A model generated the notes under the pieces. The model had not been told where the DNA came from. It saw nothing but the letters and a program-made list of their open reading frames with translations, and did not search any database. A program made the translations under genes and the position numbers. Of a stretch of 64,000 nucleotides of DNA, positions 24,041-31,913 are shown piece after piece. Location of the stretch: assembly GCF_023573145.1 (NCBI RefSeq), contig NZ_CP097635.1:2666001-2730000 (forward strand), written 5' to 3'. The stretch's first letter is position 1; the number at the start of each line of letters is the position of its first letter. The DNA comes from Aquincola tertiaricarbonis (GTDB lineage Bacteria > Pseudomonadota > Gammaproteobacteria > Burkholderiales > Burkholderiaceae_C).

Positions 24041-25948
24041 TCAGCGGCTGGCCAGCTGCTTGGGCAGCTTGAACACCCACATGGAGCCGCCCTGCGACAC
24101 CTGCTTGGTCAGCTCGGCCATGTCACCGCCCCACAGCGGCACGGCGCCACCGTAGCCCGACTGGATGCCGACGTACTGCTCGCCATCCATCTCCCAGGTC
24201 ACGGGCACTGACACCACGCCGGAGCCGGTCTGGAACTTCCACAGCTCCTTGCCGGTCTTGTTGTCGAAGGCCTTCACATAGCCGTCGGAGGTGCCGGTGA
24301 ACAGCAGGCCGCCGGCGGTGGTGAGCGTGCCGGCCCACAGCGGGAACTGCTCCTTGTGCTCCCAGGCGATCTTGCCCGTCACGGGGTTGATGGCGCGCAG
24401 GATGCCGACGTGGTCGTTGTGCAGCTTCTTGATGCGGAAGCCTTGCCCCAGGTAGGCAGCGCCGGCCTTGTAGGTGATGTTCTCTGCCCAGTAGTCCATC
24501 GCCCAATGGTTGGCCGGGATGTAGAACAGGCCCGAGTCGGGGCTGTAGCTCATCGGCATCCAGTTGGTGCCGCCCAGGAAGGGCGGCGAGACGAAGATGC
24601 TGTCGCCCTTGTCCTGGCCTTCCTTGGGCAGCGGGGGGTACTGCTCGATCGGCACGTTGGGCATGCCGGTCTTCAGGTCGAAGCCCGTGGTCCAGGTGAT
24701 GCCGTCCACGAACGGAAAGGCGTTGATGATCGCCGTCTGCTTCCAGGGATGGCCGCTGCCGGCTTGCGCCAGCTTCTCGCGGTCGGTCACGAAGAAGAAG
24801 CCGTTGCGGTCGGCATGCGCCGAGGCCTTGACCGTCTTGCCGCTCTTGGGATCCTTGTAATCGAACAGCAGCACCGAGTTGTTGCCGGAGAAGTCCCAGG
24901 CGTCGTTGGGCGTGTGCGAGAAAAAGCCCTTGAGTTCGCCGGTGGTCGGGTCCAGGTAGGCCTGGCCCGAGGTGTAGAGGCTCGGCCAGTTGGTCGGCTT
25001 GTCGCCGGCGGCCGTGCGTTTCCAGGTGTTCCACGGGGCCGGGTTGCCGGTCCCCACCACGATGGTGTTGGTTTCCACATCGAACGATGCCGTCTGCCAG
25101 GGCGCACCGCCGCCGTGGCTCCAGGCCTCGACCTTGCCGGTGGGGGAGTTGGCATCATCGGGCCAGCTCGGGGCCTTGGGGTTGCCCGTGGGCGTGCTGG
25201 GCTTGCCATTCAGGCGGCCCATGTGGCCCTCCACGAAGGGCCGCGCCCAGACCTCTTCGCCGGTTTCCACGTCACGCGCATACAGAAAGCCGACGACGCC
25301 GAATTCGTCGCCCGAGGAGCCGTGCACCAGCAGCACCTTGCCGGTCTTCTGATCCTTCACCACGAAGGGCGCGCCGGTCATGGTGTAGCCGATCTTGTGG
25401 TCGCCGAACTTCTCCTTCCACACCACCTTGCCGGTGTTGCGATCGAGCGCCACGATGGAGGCGTCCAGCGTGCCGAAGAAGACCTTGTCGCCATAGATGG
25501 CCGGACCGCGGTTGACCACGTCGCAGCACGGGCGGATGTCTTCCGGCAGGCGGTGTTCGTAGGTCCACAGGCGCTTGCCGGTGCGCGCATCCAGCGCCAC
25601 GAAGCGCGAGTACGAGGCGGTGGCGTAGATCACGCCGTCATGCACGAGTACCTGGCCTTCCTGGCCGCGCTGCTTCTCGCCGCCGAAGGAGTGGCTCCAC
25701 ACCGGCACCAGGCCGGCGACGTTGCGGGTGTTGATCGTTCGGGCCGGGCTGTAGCGCTGCGCCGTGAGACCGAGGCCGTAGCTGACCACGTCGGCCGTGG
25801 TCTTGTGGTCGTTGGCGATGTCGTTCCAGTCCACCGGCTTCACGCCGTCGGCGTGGGCGGTGTTGGCGGACATGGCCACCAGGCCGGCCAGGGCCACCAG
25901 CGTCATCAGTGCCCTGCGCGGCGGTTGCGTTTGACGGGTGCGTTGCAT
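24041..25948 (-). CDS. exaA: PQQ-dependent ethanol/methanol dehydrogenase (ExaA/PedE type)
   Basis: 635 residues, periplasmic; signal peptide ending TAHA (about residue 33). Eight-bladed quinoprotein propeller with repeated W-motifs (DARTGKRLWTYEH, DRNTGKVVWKEK, NPVTGKIAWEHK, DNKTGKELWKFQ). The vicinal disulfide Cys141-Cys142 (RPCCDVVNRG) that stacks on PQQ is present. Catalytic Asp352 lies in TPNDAWDFSGNN. The position two residues after it is Ser354, not the Asp found in lanthanide-dependent enzymes, so calcium is the predicted cofactor. ATG 25948 is preceded by GAGGAG; the frame upstream to 26500 is intergenic shadow. A sigma-54 promoter lies at 26004-26019. Confidence 0.93.
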   Translation of the reverse strand: MQRTRQTQPPRRALMTLVALAGLVAMSANTAHADGVKPVDWNDIANDHKTTADVVSYGLGLTAQRYSPARTINTRNVAGLVPVWSHSFGGEKQRGQEGQVLVHDGVIYATASYSRFVALDARTGKRLWTYEHRLPEDIRPCCDVVNRGPAIYGDKVFFGTLDASIVALDRNTGKVVWKEKFGDHKIGYTMTGAPFVVKDQKTGKVLLVHGSSGDEFGVVGFLYARDVETGEEVWARPFVEGHMGRLNGKPSTPTGNPKAPSWPDDANSPTGKVEAWSHGGGAPWQTASFDVETNTIVVGTGNPAPWNTWKRTAAGDKPTNWPSLYTSGQAYLDPTTGELKGFFSHTPNDAWDFSGNNSVLLFDYKDPKSGKTVKASAHADRNGFFFVTDREKLAQAGSGHPWKQTAIINAFPFVDGITWTTGFDLKTGMPNVPIEQYPPLPKEGQDKGDSIFVSPPFLGGTNWMPMSYSPDSGLFYIPANHWAMDYWAENITYKAGAAYLGQGFRIKKLHNDHVGILRAINPVTGKIAWEHKEQFPLWAGTLTTAGGLLFTGTSDGYVKAFDNKTGKELWKFQTGSGVVSVPVTWEMDGEQYVGIQSGYGGAVPLWGGDMAELTKQVSQGGSMWVFKLPKQLASR

Positions 25949-26003
25949 GAAGTCTCCTCGGGGTTGATCAGATGCGACCTGTGGTCGGCCACCCCCGCCA
26001 TTT

Positions 26004-26019
26004 CGCAATGCATGTGCCA
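26004..26019 (-). promoter_or_regulatory. Sigma-54 promoter of exaA
   Basis: On the minus strand TGGCACATGCATTGCG: perfect -24 (TGGCAC) and -12 (TTGC) elements with the standard five-base gap. Transcription would start near 25993, giving a leader of about 45 bases to ATG 25948. It faces away from the matching site at 26173-26188. Confidence 0.8.
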
Positions 26020-26058
26020 CGCGAAAAGCGCCTGCAACGACCCTGGCCGGGCCGCGCA

Positions 26059-26109
26059 ACGCGCCGCCGCGTGACAGCTGCTCCAGCGCGCCACGTCCGG
26101 TCTGGAGCA
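26059..26109. promoter_or_regulatory. Candidate activator-binding region between exaA and pedF
   Basis: Lies midway between the two divergent sigma-54 promoters. It holds a palindrome ACGCG-CCGC-CGCGT at 26059-26072 and a longer inverted repeat TGCTCCAG (26079-26086) / CTGGAGCA (26102-26109) with a 15-base spacer. One shared enhancer serving both promoters is the simplest reading. The repeats do not match the twin palindromes upstream of the aldehyde dehydrogenase, so which is the true binding site is unresolved. Confidence 0.45.
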
Positions 26110-26172
26110 ACCGCGCCGCCGGCCCAGGGTCTGCACGGAGACCGGCGTTGCCATGCCCGGCAGGCCATGTAC

Positions 26173-26188
26173 TGGCAGGGCTTTTGCA
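26173..26188 (+). promoter_or_regulatory. Sigma-54 promoter of the pedF-cytochrome b561 operon
   Basis: TGGCAGGGCTTTTGCA: -24 element TGGCAG (one change from TGGCAC) and perfect -12 TTGCA at the standard gap. A start near 26199 leaves about 25 bases to ATG 26224, which has TTGGAG as ribosome site. Confidence 0.78.
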
Positions 26189-26223
26189 AACCGCGGTGCA
26201 AACCAACCCTTGGAGACAAGACC

Positions 26224-26715
26224 ATGCCCCTCTCATTCCGCCTTGCGACGCTGAGCGCACTGCTGGCTGCCTGTGCGCTGCTGCCCGGCCTGAGCGGCGT
26301 CGCCGCGGCCCACGGCGACATGGCGCCGCAGGCCGTGGACACCCGCACGCTGCCGCAGCTGGGCGATCAATGGCGCGCCAGCAATCCTTATGAGTCCGGG
26401 CAGCCCGGACGTGACGAGGCCGTGCGCATCGGCACCTCGGCCTACAACCAGAACTGCGCCCGCTGCCATGGGCTGGAAGCCATCTCCGGTGGCATCGCAC
26501 CTGACCTGCGGCAGTTCGAGGGCGATTGCACCGGCCTCAAGGTGCCGGCACAGAAGCAGGCGTGCTTCAAGGAGATGGACGAATACTTCCTGGCCACGGT
26601 GCGACGTGGCCGCGTGCGCGACGGCCGCGTCTACATGCCGCCGTTCGAGGGCACGCTGACGCAGGAGGCCATCTGGGCCATCCGCAGCTACATCGAAACC
26701 CGCCGCGAGCCGTGA
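26224..26715 (+). CDS. pedF: Cytochrome c-550 PedF
   Basis: 163 residues; signal peptide through GVAAA (about residue 29). Heme motif CARCHG, axial Met in VYMPPFEGTL, and the Cys pair around TGLKVPAQKQ shared with the paralogue at 22880-23338. The C-terminal helix reads AIWAIRSYIE. Periplasmic electron acceptor of the PQQ ethanol dehydrogenase. Divergent from exaA with its own sigma-54 promoter, and its stop overlaps the start of the cytochrome b561 gene (GTGA). Confidence 0.9.
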   Translation: MPLSFRLATLSALLAACALLPGLSGVAAAHGDMAPQAVDTRTLPQLGDQWRASNPYESGQPGRDEAVRIGTSAYNQNCARCHGLEAISGGIAPDLRQFEGDCTGLKVPAQKQACFKEMDEYFLATVRRGRVRDGRVYMPPFEGTLTQEAIWAIRSYIETRREP

Positions 26716-27269
26716 GGCCGACCGACGCCGCGCCGCGCTACGACCGCGTGGCGCGCTGGCTGCACGGGGGCATCGGTGCACTGATGATCGGGCAGATCGC
26801 CTTCGGGCTCGCGCTCGATGCGCTGGCGCCACGCGGCAGCCCCGGGCGCGCCGACGTCATCAACCTGCACAAGTCACTGGGCGTGCTGCTGCTGGCGCTG
26901 GTGCTGCTGAGGCTGGCGTGGCGATGGCGGCATCCGCCGCCACCCTGGCCACCGACGATGCAGCCGGCCGCGGTGCGGGCCGCCACCTGGGGGCACCGCT
27001 GGCTGTATGCGCTGATGCTGGCATTGCCGCTGGCCGGCTGGCTGGCCACCAACCTGAGCCGCCATGGGCTGCGCCTGTTCGGCTGGCGCATACCGCCCTG
27101 GGGGCCGGACGTGCCGTTGCTGTACCAGACCTTCAACGCGCTGCACGTCGCCCTGGCCTGGGCGCTGGCACTGACGATCGTCGGCCACGTGGCGATGGGG
27201 CTGTGGCACGGCGTCGTGCGGCGCGACGGCGTGCTGCAGCGCATGCTGCCGCAGTGGCCGAGGCACTGA
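26712..27269 (+). CDS. Cytochrome b561
   Basis: 185 residues from GTG 26712, overlapping the pedF stop by four bases. Four predicted membrane helices. Candidate heme ligands are the His residues in RWLHGGIG, INLHKSLG, WGHRWLYA and NALHVALAW. Inner-membrane di-heme electron carriers of this family pass electrons between quinone and periplasmic partners. Coupled translation with PedF suggests it links the soluble cytochrome to the membrane respiratory chain, which is inference. An upstream longer frame is a shadow of pedF. Confidence 0.88.
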   Translation: MRPTDAAPRYDRVARWLHGGIGALMIGQIAFGLALDALAPRGSPGRADVINLHKSLGVLLLALVLLRLAWRWRHPPPPWPPTMQPAAVRAATWGHRWLYALMLALPLAGWLATNLSRHGLRLFGWRIPPWGPDVPLLYQTFNALHVALAWALALTIVGHVAMGLWHGVVRRDGVLQRMLPQWPRH

Positions 27270-27278
27270 GCCGATGGG

Positions 27279-29378
27279 TCAGGCCTTGGCCGGCGCGTTC
27301 CAGCGCAGCTTGCGGTAGATCGTGTTGCGGCTGATGCCCAGGCGCCGCGACGCCACCGAGATGTTGCCGCCGGCTTCGTCGACCGCGCGACGGATGCTCA
27401 GCAGTTCCAGCTCTTCCAGCGTGCCGCCGTGGTCGGCGGGCGCCGGGGCCTGCGCGGTGGGCTGGAGCGGGGCTGCGGCCTCGTCCGTGCCCGTGGTTGC
27501 GGGCGGTGCGGCTCGGCTGGCCGCGCGCTGCAGGCTGCACTCGGCATCCTCCAGGAAGTCGTCGGACAGGTGTTCACGGGTGATCGCGTTCTCGCCGCCG
27601 GCCATCACGGCGGCGGTGCGCAGCACGTTGCTGAGCTGGCGGATGTTGCCCGGCCAGTGGTAGGCCTGCAGCAGGGCCGTCACGTCTGCATCGGGTTCCA
27701 GCACCCGGTGGCCCACCTCGGCGCGCAGGATCTTGCGCACGATCTGCATCAGGTCGCTGCGCTCGCGCAGCGCCGGCAGCCGCACCACCAGGCCGTTGAG
27801 CCGGTAGTAAAGGTCTTCGCGGAAGCTGTGGGCTTCGATCATCTCGCGCAGATGGCGGTGCGTGGCGGCCACCACCGCCACGTCCACCGGGATGGCGCGC
27901 GCCGAACCCAGCGGCGTGACCTGGCGCTCCTGCAGCACGCGCAGCAGCCGCGCTTGCAAGGCCAGCGGCATGTCGCCGATCTCATCGAGGAACAGCGTGC
28001 CGCCATTGGCCTGCAGGATCTTGCCCGGGGCGCCCTTGCGGCGGGCGCCGGTGAAGGCGCCGTCTTCGTAACCGAACAGTTCGGCCTCGATCAGGCTCTC
28101 GGGGATGGAGGCGCAGTTCACGGCCACGAAGGGCTGGCGCGCACGCTGCGAGTCGTGGTGGATGGCGCGCGCCAGGAGTTCCTTGCCGGTGCCGGTTTCG
28201 CCGAGCACGAGGATGGCGATGTCGCGGTCGATCACGCGGCGGACCTTGGTGATCACCGCCTCCATCTGCGCATCACCGGTCTGCAGGTAGCGCAGGCCCG
28301 ACAGCGTCGGCGCGCCGCCCGGCTCGGCCCCGGTGGTGCCGGTGCTGCGCAGGCCGGCGGCGAACAGCCCGCCGCGGTCGGCCGTGCCAGCCTCCATCGC
28401 CCCGGCGTCCACCACCTGGCCGGCCGGTTCGGCGTCCATCGACAGGCTGCCCAGCCGGTGCCAGGTGGGCCAGTTGAAGACGGCCCTCATCGCCAGTCTC
28501 TGGCCATCGGGCAGCAACATCGTCATCGGGGGCGCCATCGGCGAGCGGAAATGGTCGACCACCGCGCCCACGGTGAGGTTCAAGAGCATCGGCAGGCTCT
28601 TCATGCGCAAGGCGGCACTGCTCAGGCGCAGCTGGTCGAGCGCGCTGCGGTTGGCCCCGATCAGGCGGCCATCCCGGTCCACGGCGACGATGCCCTCCAT
28701 CAGCGTGCCGATGAATTCGGGCCGGCTGTGGAAATGCAGCCGCAGTGCATGGCGGAAGTCGTCGGCCAGCCAGTGGTTCTCGATCATGCGGGCCGACATC
28801 TTCACCAGCCCCATGGTGTGCAGGTGGTAGCTGTGCTTTTCGCCCGAGACGTCGAGCACGCCCAGCAAGTTACCCCGCGGGTCGAAGATGGGCGCCGCCG
28901 AGCAGGTGAGAAAGCCGTTGGCATGCATGTAGTGCTCATCGGCGTGGACCAGCGTGGGCGCTTCTTCGACCAGCGCGGTGCCGATGGCATTGGTGCCCTT
29001 GTTCGACTCGGCCCAGTTGGCCCCCGGCGCCAGCGCCACCCGAGAAGCCCGCTGCAGGAAGCTGTCGTGGCCCACCGAGTGCAGCACGGTGCCACAGGCG
29101 TCTGTCAGCAGCACCATGCTCTGCGAAGCCATGGTCTGTTCCAGCAGCAGTTCCATCACCGGCAGCGCATGCAGGTGAAGCCGCAGGTTGCGTTCGCGGG
29201 CCAGCTGCAGCTCGACCTGCGGGCCGGGGCTGTGGTCGGGGCTGACCATGCGCCCCAGGCCCAGCGCGGCGCAGCGCTCGTGCGATTGCTGGATGGTGCG
29301 TGAGTGCAGCGGGTCGGCCAGCGCCAGGGGGGCCGCTCTGCTGGTGGGTGCCGCCAGCGCGGCAGGTGCAACGTGCAT
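27279..29378 (-). CDS. Sigma-54-dependent transcriptional activator (AcoR-like, GAF-AAA-Fis)
   Basis: 699 residues. N-terminal GAF-type sensor region (about 60-320, with ANWAESNKGTNAIGTAL and FLTCSAAPIFDPRGNLLG as in AcoR relatives). AAA+ domain (about 390-620) with Walker A GETGTGKE, the intact sigma-54 contact loop GAFTGA, Walker B GTLFLDEIGD, and an arginine region FREDLYYRLNGL. C-terminal Fis-type helix-turn-helix ISVASRRLGISRNTIYRKL. Encoded beside exaA and pedF, whose promoters are sigma-54 type, so it is very probably their activator and senses an alcohol, aldehyde or related signal. ATG 29378 follows GAGGAGAC. Confidence 0.92.
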   Translation of the reverse strand: MHVAPAALAAPTSRAAPLALADPLHSRTIQQSHERCAALGLGRMVSPDHSPGPQVELQLARERNLRLHLHALPVMELLLEQTMASQSMVLLTDACGTVLHSVGHDSFLQRASRVALAPGANWAESNKGTNAIGTALVEEAPTLVHADEHYMHANGFLTCSAAPIFDPRGNLLGVLDVSGEKHSYHLHTMGLVKMSARMIENHWLADDFRHALRLHFHSRPEFIGTLMEGIVAVDRDGRLIGANRSALDQLRLSSAALRMKSLPMLLNLTVGAVVDHFRSPMAPPMTMLLPDGQRLAMRAVFNWPTWHRLGSLSMDAEPAGQVVDAGAMEAGTADRGGLFAAGLRSTGTTGAEPGGAPTLSGLRYLQTGDAQMEAVITKVRRVIDRDIAILVLGETGTGKELLARAIHHDSQRARQPFVAVNCASIPESLIEAELFGYEDGAFTGARRKGAPGKILQANGGTLFLDEIGDMPLALQARLLRVLQERQVTPLGSARAIPVDVAVVAATHRHLREMIEAHSFREDLYYRLNGLVVRLPALRERSDLMQIVRKILRAEVGHRVLEPDADVTALLQAYHWPGNIRQLSNVLRTAAVMAGGENAITREHLSDDFLEDAECSLQRAASRAAPPATTGTDEAAAPLQPTAQAPAPADHGGTLEELELLSIRRAVDEAGGNISVASRRLGISRNTIYRKLRWNAPAKA

Positions 29379-29602
29379 GTCTGTCTCCTCGGGCGTGCCC
29401 TTGGCGCAAGGGCCGCCCGCTTGTCGCGGGCATCGTCGTGGCGGCGCCCGCTGATGCCCCTGAACCCTAACCGTGAACAGGAACGCTGTCATTGAGGATT
29501 GTCTCGACGGCGTTCGATCGTGGCGCGCCTGCACGGGGCGGGAGTTGCTCCAAATCAGGACAGCGTCAAAAAACAAGGCCCGCTTTCATCCGCGCAGGCC
29601 GT

Positions 29603-29608
29603 TATAGT
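29603..29608 (+). promoter_or_regulatory. Candidate -10 element of the cobalamin operon
   Basis: TATAGT lies about seven bases before the first conserved riboswitch stem, so a transcript starting near 29615 would begin with the aptamer. No good -35 hexamer is seen at 17 bases upstream (CGCTTT region), so the promoter may be weak or activator-dependent. Confidence 0.4.
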
Positions 29609-29613
29609 CGGCC

Positions 29614-29830
29614 CCGTTGGTGCTCGCACCGGCCATCCGGCTGGTGCAGTGAAACTGGGAATCAGGAAGTGACGTTCCAACGGAACGAAGCCAACCTGAG
29701 CTGCCCCCGCAACGGTAAGTGGATGGCGCGTGGCAACACGCGCCGACTCGTGCAACACACCCACTGGGCTTGAACGGCCTGGGAAGGGCGCCCGAGACGC
29801 ATCCACCAGCCCGGAGACCGGCCAACAGGG
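29614..29830 (+). ncRNA. Cobalamin (AdoCbl) riboswitch
   Basis: All landmarks of the B12 aptamer occur in order: CGTTGGTGCTCGCACCGGCC, then GGTGCAGTGAAACTGGGAA, the CTGAGCTGCCCCCGCAACGG core, GTAAGTGGATGG, and the B12 box AGCCCGGAGACCGGCC at about 29808-29823. It precedes the corrin operon by about 95 bases. The stretch from 29831 to 29924 (GCGCGCTGCAAGGCGCGC hairpin, then a GGGGAGG tract) is the likely expression platform. There is no T-tract, so control of translation is likelier than termination; cobalamin would switch the operon off. Confidence 0.95.
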
Positions 29831-29924
29831 TGGGTGCATCGCGCGCTGCAAGGCGCGCGGCGCAACCCGTGTCGGACACCTGCGGGGAGGCAGGCGGCCG
29901 GTGTGATCGTTGTGTGCATCAACC

Positions 29925-31247
29925 ATGTTTTCCATCCAGGAGCGCATTGCGCGCTGTCCTGCGATGCTCATTGCCGCGCCCGCTTCGGGGCAGGGCAAGA
30001 CGAGCGTCACCGCCGCCCTGGCACGCCTGCACCGCCGGGCCGGCCGCCGCGTGCGGGTGTTCAAGACCGGGCCTGACTTCCTCGACCCCATGGTGCTGGC
30101 GCAGGCCAGCGGCCAGCCGGTGCAGCAGCTCGACCTGTGGATGGGCGGCGAAAGCCATTGCCGTGCGCTGCTGCACGAGGCCGCCCAGCATGCCGACCTG
30201 ATCCTGGTGGAAGGCGTGATGGGCCTGCACGATGGCGAGCCTTCCACCGCCGACCTGGCGCTGCGCTTCGGCCTGCCGGTGCTGGCCGTCATCGACGGCA
30301 GCGCGATGGCGCAGACCTTCGGCGCGCTGGCGCTGGGCCTGGCGCAGTACCGCCCGGGCCTGGCCTGGGCCGGCGTGCTGGCCAACCGCGTGGCCGGCGA
30401 GGGCCATGCCCGGATGCTGCGCGACAGCCTGCCGCCGCATCTGGCGTGGTGGGGTGCGCTGCCGCGCGACGAGGCCTTCAGCCTGCCCGAACGCCACCTG
30501 GGCCTGGTGCCCGCCGCCGAGCTGGCCGACCTGGCGCAGCGCATCGAGCGCGCCGCCGATGCGCTGGCCCGCCACGGCGATGGCGCCGGCCTGCTGCCGC
30601 CCGAGGTGGCTTTCGAGCCGCCGCTGCCTGAGCTGTCCAGCCGGGCTGGCGCCGCGCTGCAGGGCGTGCGCATCGCCATCGCGCGCGACGCGGCCTTCTG
30701 CTTCATTTACGCGGCCAACCTGCAGGTGCTGCAGGAAGCGGGGGCGCAGCTCAGCTTCTTTTCGCCGCTGGCCGATGCGGCGCTGCCGCCGTGCGACGCG
30801 GTGTGGCTGCCCGGCGGCTACCCCGAGCTGCACCTGGAGGCGCTGGCCGCCAACCTGCCGATGCAGCAGGCGCTGCGCGCCCACCAGGCCGCAGGCCGGC
30901 CGCTGCTGGCCGAATGCGGCGGCCTGCTGGTCCTGCTGCAAGGCCTGACCGACGTACAGGGCCGCCGCCAGCCCATGGCCGGCCTGCTGCCCGGCGAAGC
31001 GGTGATGCAAAGCCGCCTGGCCGCCATCGGCCTGCACGAAGCGGCCTTGCCCGAAGGCACGCTGCGCGGCCACAGCTTCCATTACTCGCGGCTGGAAACG
31101 CCGCTGGCGCCGCTCACCACCACGCGGCCCGCACGCGCCGGCCGCAGCGGCGAAGCGGTGTTCCGCCAGGGCCGGCTCACGGCCAGCTACTTCCACGCCT
31201 ATTTCCCTTCCAACCCGGCGGCGGCCTGCGCGCTGCTGCGGCCCTGA
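29925..31247 (+). CDS. cobB: Cobyrinate a,c-diamide synthase
   Basis: 440 residues. ATP-binding N-terminal domain with the P-loop-like APASGQGKTSVTAAL; LVEGVMGLHDGE is the family signature. C-terminal class I glutamine amidotransferase domain with nucleophile Cys in LLAECGGLLVL and His in GHSFHYSR. It amidates the a and c side chains of (hydrogeno)cobyrinate. First gene after the riboswitch. The start is uncertain: ATG 29925 is used, but it lacks a clear ribosome site; TTG 29910 and ATG 29964 are alternatives. Confidence 0.92.
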   Translation: MFSIQERIARCPAMLIAAPASGQGKTSVTAALARLHRRAGRRVRVFKTGPDFLDPMVLAQASGQPVQQLDLWMGGESHCRALLHEAAQHADLILVEGVMGLHDGEPSTADLALRFGLPVLAVIDGSAMAQTFGALALGLAQYRPGLAWAGVLANRVAGEGHARMLRDSLPPHLAWWGALPRDEAFSLPERHLGLVPAAELADLAQRIERAADALARHGDGAGLLPPEVAFEPPLPELSSRAGAALQGVRIAIARDAAFCFIYAANLQVLQEAGAQLSFFSPLADAALPPCDAVWLPGGYPELHLEALAANLPMQQALRAHQAAGRPLLAECGGLLVLLQGLTDVQGRRQPMAGLLPGEAVMQSRLAAIGLHEAALPEGTLRGHSFHYSRLETPLAPLTTTRPARAGRSGEAVFRQGRLTASYFHAYFPSNPAAACALLRP

Positions 31248-31272
31248 CCCGACTCAACCCGAGGAGAGACCC

Positions 31273-31911
31273 ATGCACATCGAACCCGGCCTGCTGGCCG
31301 CCCCCAAGCTGATGGCCGCCAACGTGGCCGCCGTGGCCCTGCTGGCCGTGCATGCACCCGCCTGGCTGAAGCAGCCGCGGCTGTGGCTGCGCACGGTGCT
31401 GGCGGCGCTGTTCTTCACGCTGTTCATGCAGTCGTTCCACCGGCCGGTGGGCCCGTCGGAGCTGCACTTCATCGGCGCCATGCCCATCTACCTGCTGCTG
31501 GGCTGCCTGCCCACGCTGTTCGGCTTCGGCCTGGGCCTGCTTCTGCAGGGCCTGTGGTTCGAGCCGCAGGACCTGGTGCACCTGTCGGTCAACTTCCTGT
31601 CGCTGGCGGTGCCGCTGCTGGCCCTGCACCACACGCTGGGCCGCCGCCTGGCGCAAGGCGCGCTGCCGGTGCGCGATGTGCTGAAGCTGGACGCGGCCTA
31701 CTACGCCGGCGTCACCGCCATGGTGGGCTTCTGGCTGTCCATCGCCAACGACGCCACGCCGCTGGCCGACTGGGCGATGTTCGCGGCCTCCTACCTGTCG
31801 GTGGTGGCGCTGGAGCCGGTGTTCACCGTGCTGGTGGTCAAGGGCGTGCAGGCGGTGCGCACCCAGCGCTGGGCCCGCGCCTGCTTCGACGAACGGCTGA
31901 CCGCCGCTTGA
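31273..31911 (+). CDS. CbiM-like energy-coupling-factor permease
   Basis: 212 residues with about six hydrophobic helices. The N-terminus MHIEPG keeps the Met-His of CbiM, where the amino terminus and His2 coordinate Co(II), and HFIGAMPIYLLLGCLPTLFG resembles the CbiM core. The family provides cobalt uptake for corrin synthesis. No CbiN, CbiQ or CbiO gene is nearby, so it either uses shared components or works alone; this is the commonly seen solitary form in betaproteobacterial cob operons by my recollection. GAGGAGAG precedes the ATG. Confidence 0.78.
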   Translation: MHIEPGLLAAPKLMAANVAAVALLAVHAPAWLKQPRLWLRTVLAALFFTLFMQSFHRPVGPSELHFIGAMPIYLLLGCLPTLFGFGLGLLLQGLWFEPQDLVHLSVNFLSLAVPLLALHHTLGRRLAQGALPVRDVLKLDAAYYAGVTAMVGFWLSIANDATPLADWAMFAASYLSVVALEPVFTVLVVKGVQAVRTQRWARACFDERLTAA

Positions 31912-31913
31912 GC

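Noticed and set aside
24041..26500. Extended exaA start up to 26500
   Set aside because: The extension crosses the sigma-54 promoters and part of pedF; ATG 25948 has GAGGAG and a proper signal peptide.
29483..29566. ACGCTGTC / GACAGCGT inverted repeat upstream of the sigma-54 activator gene
   Set aside because: Arms are only 8 bp and 68 bases apart; could be chance in GC-rich DNA and no matching site was found at the target promoters beyond a short GACAGC.
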